A stretch of 64,000 bases of DNA. It comes from Rhodobacterales bacterium HKCCE4037 (GTDB lineage Bacteria; Pseudomonadota; Alphaproteobacteria; Rhodobacterales; Rhodobacteraceae). Location of the stretch: contig WVSM01000010.1 in NCBI GenBank assembly GCA_015689645.1, forward strand, positions 1-64,000. The letters are read 5' to 3'. Below the pieces are notes generated by a model. That model was not told the DNA's origin, made no database searches, and was given only the letters and a program-made list of their open reading frames with translations. How positions within the stretch are numbered: position 1 is the stretch's first letter; each line of letters starts with the position of its first letter. The translations under genes and the position numbers were made by a program. Positions 63,604-64,000 of this stretch are shown here, one piece after another.

Positions 63604-64000
63604 TCAGGTGTTCGGGGAGGCTGCATCTGTCAGTCGGGCGAGGGTTTCGTCACGCCCCAAGACAAGCATCATGTCGAACACCGAAGGGCTGACCATCCGT
63701 CCCGACAGGGCCGCGCGCAGCGGACCGGCAAGCTTGCCGAACTTCAACCCGTGGGAGTCTGCGGTGGCGTTCAGAACGCCCTCCAGCGTGTCTCTGGACC
63801 AGCTAGCATTCTGCAACTGCGCAGTCAATTCCAACAGTATACCACGGGATACCGCGTCAAGGCTCGCTTCCGCCTTCTCGTCCCGCTCCAGGGGCCGTTT
63901 TTCCAATACAAACCGGGCCTTATCCAGAATGTCGGGCAGGTTCTTCGCCCGATCCTTGAGGCAATACATCGCGGCGAGAAGCCCATCTTTCTGCGCCTGC
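63604..64000 (-). CDS. gltX: Glutamyl-tRNA synthetase, C-terminal part (cut by window edge)
   Basis: The last 130 or so codons are visible. The frame stays open to the edge and reads [20 protein letters not shown], then KPL-type helical sequence and [20 protein letters not shown] with [11 protein letters not shown]. These are typical of the C-terminal anticodon-binding helical domain of GltX. The catalytic domain lies outside the window. The GltX-GltA neighbourhood is common in Rhodobacterales. Confidence 0.88.
   Translation of the reverse strand, partial: QAQKDGLLAAMYCLKDRAKNLPDILDKARFVLEKRPLERDEKAEASLDAVSRGILLELTAQLQNASWSRDTLEGVLNATADSHGLKFGKLAGPLRAALSGRMVSPSVFDMMLVLGRDETLARLTDAASPNT

Overview
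The window looks like chromosomal DNA of a Rhodobacteraceae (Roseobacter-type) alphaproteobacterium. The evidence is high GC, many ATGA/GTGA start-stop overlaps, a Fur-family protein of the cysteine-poor alphaproteobacterial Mur type, a DUF4167 RNA-binding-like protein, the SelO, HolC and SufE sequences, and GC-rich hairpin-bearing intergenic elements common in this family. No rRNA, CRISPR array or intact prophage was seen. Gene starts were chosen from Shine-Dalgarno position, overlap with the upstream gene and family length. No database search was possible.

Layout. 0.3-4.6 kb: an alpha/beta-hydrolase/LuxR fusion regulator with a cupin partner, two tandem palindromes in its promoter, a divergent 45-aa ORF, and a flotillin/YqiJ-like membrane pair. 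4.7-12.4 kb: GNAT-enolase, two DMT permeases around a Mur/Fur gene, SelO, two small envelope proteins and a nucleoside hydrolase. 12.4-31 kb is mostly core: prfA-prmC, DUF4167, the lptF-lptG-lptD-surA-pdxA-rsmA block, pepA-holC, a retropepsin-like protease, MarC, an ABC-F ATPase, a Bcr/CflA exporter and ndk. 31.0-32.0 kb is almost gene-free; it holds palindromes and a possible 32-aa ORF whose ribosome-binding site sits in a hairpin.

32.0-41.4 kb: a three-gene translationally coupled set (PLP lyase, M24 hydrolase, EutA-like Asp/Glu racemase) plus a zinc alcohol dehydrogenase. It converges on a complete HAAT-type ABC transporter with a Tat-type binding protein. It resembles the enzyme types of ectoine catabolism without being that pathway, and its substrate is unknown. 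41.8-45.9 kb: tRNA-Asn, an MBL hydrolase, an orphan EnvZ-like kinase, then a lower-GC accessory stretch with a 70-aa ORF, a 5'-truncated ORF and an HNH nuclease.

45.9-55.9 kb is the most distinctive block. TcuA/TcuB-type tricarballylate oxidation proteins, a D-2-hydroxyacid dehydrogenase and a PrpF-family isomerase sit with a tripartite tricarboxylate transporter whose TctA and TctB are fused, and with a divergent TctD/TctE two-component system. A perfect 18-bp palindrome separates the catabolic half from the transporter half. Together they suggest import and oxidation of a tricarboxylate-like acid.

55.9-57.5 kb is a scar: IS3-like and IS21-like remnants, the latter replacing the C-terminus of an AAA ATPase gene, next to a CAT-anticodon tRNA. 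57.6-64 kb returns to core genes: a membrane protein, purM-purN, rnd, a lipoprotein, sufE, gltA and the 3' part of gltX.
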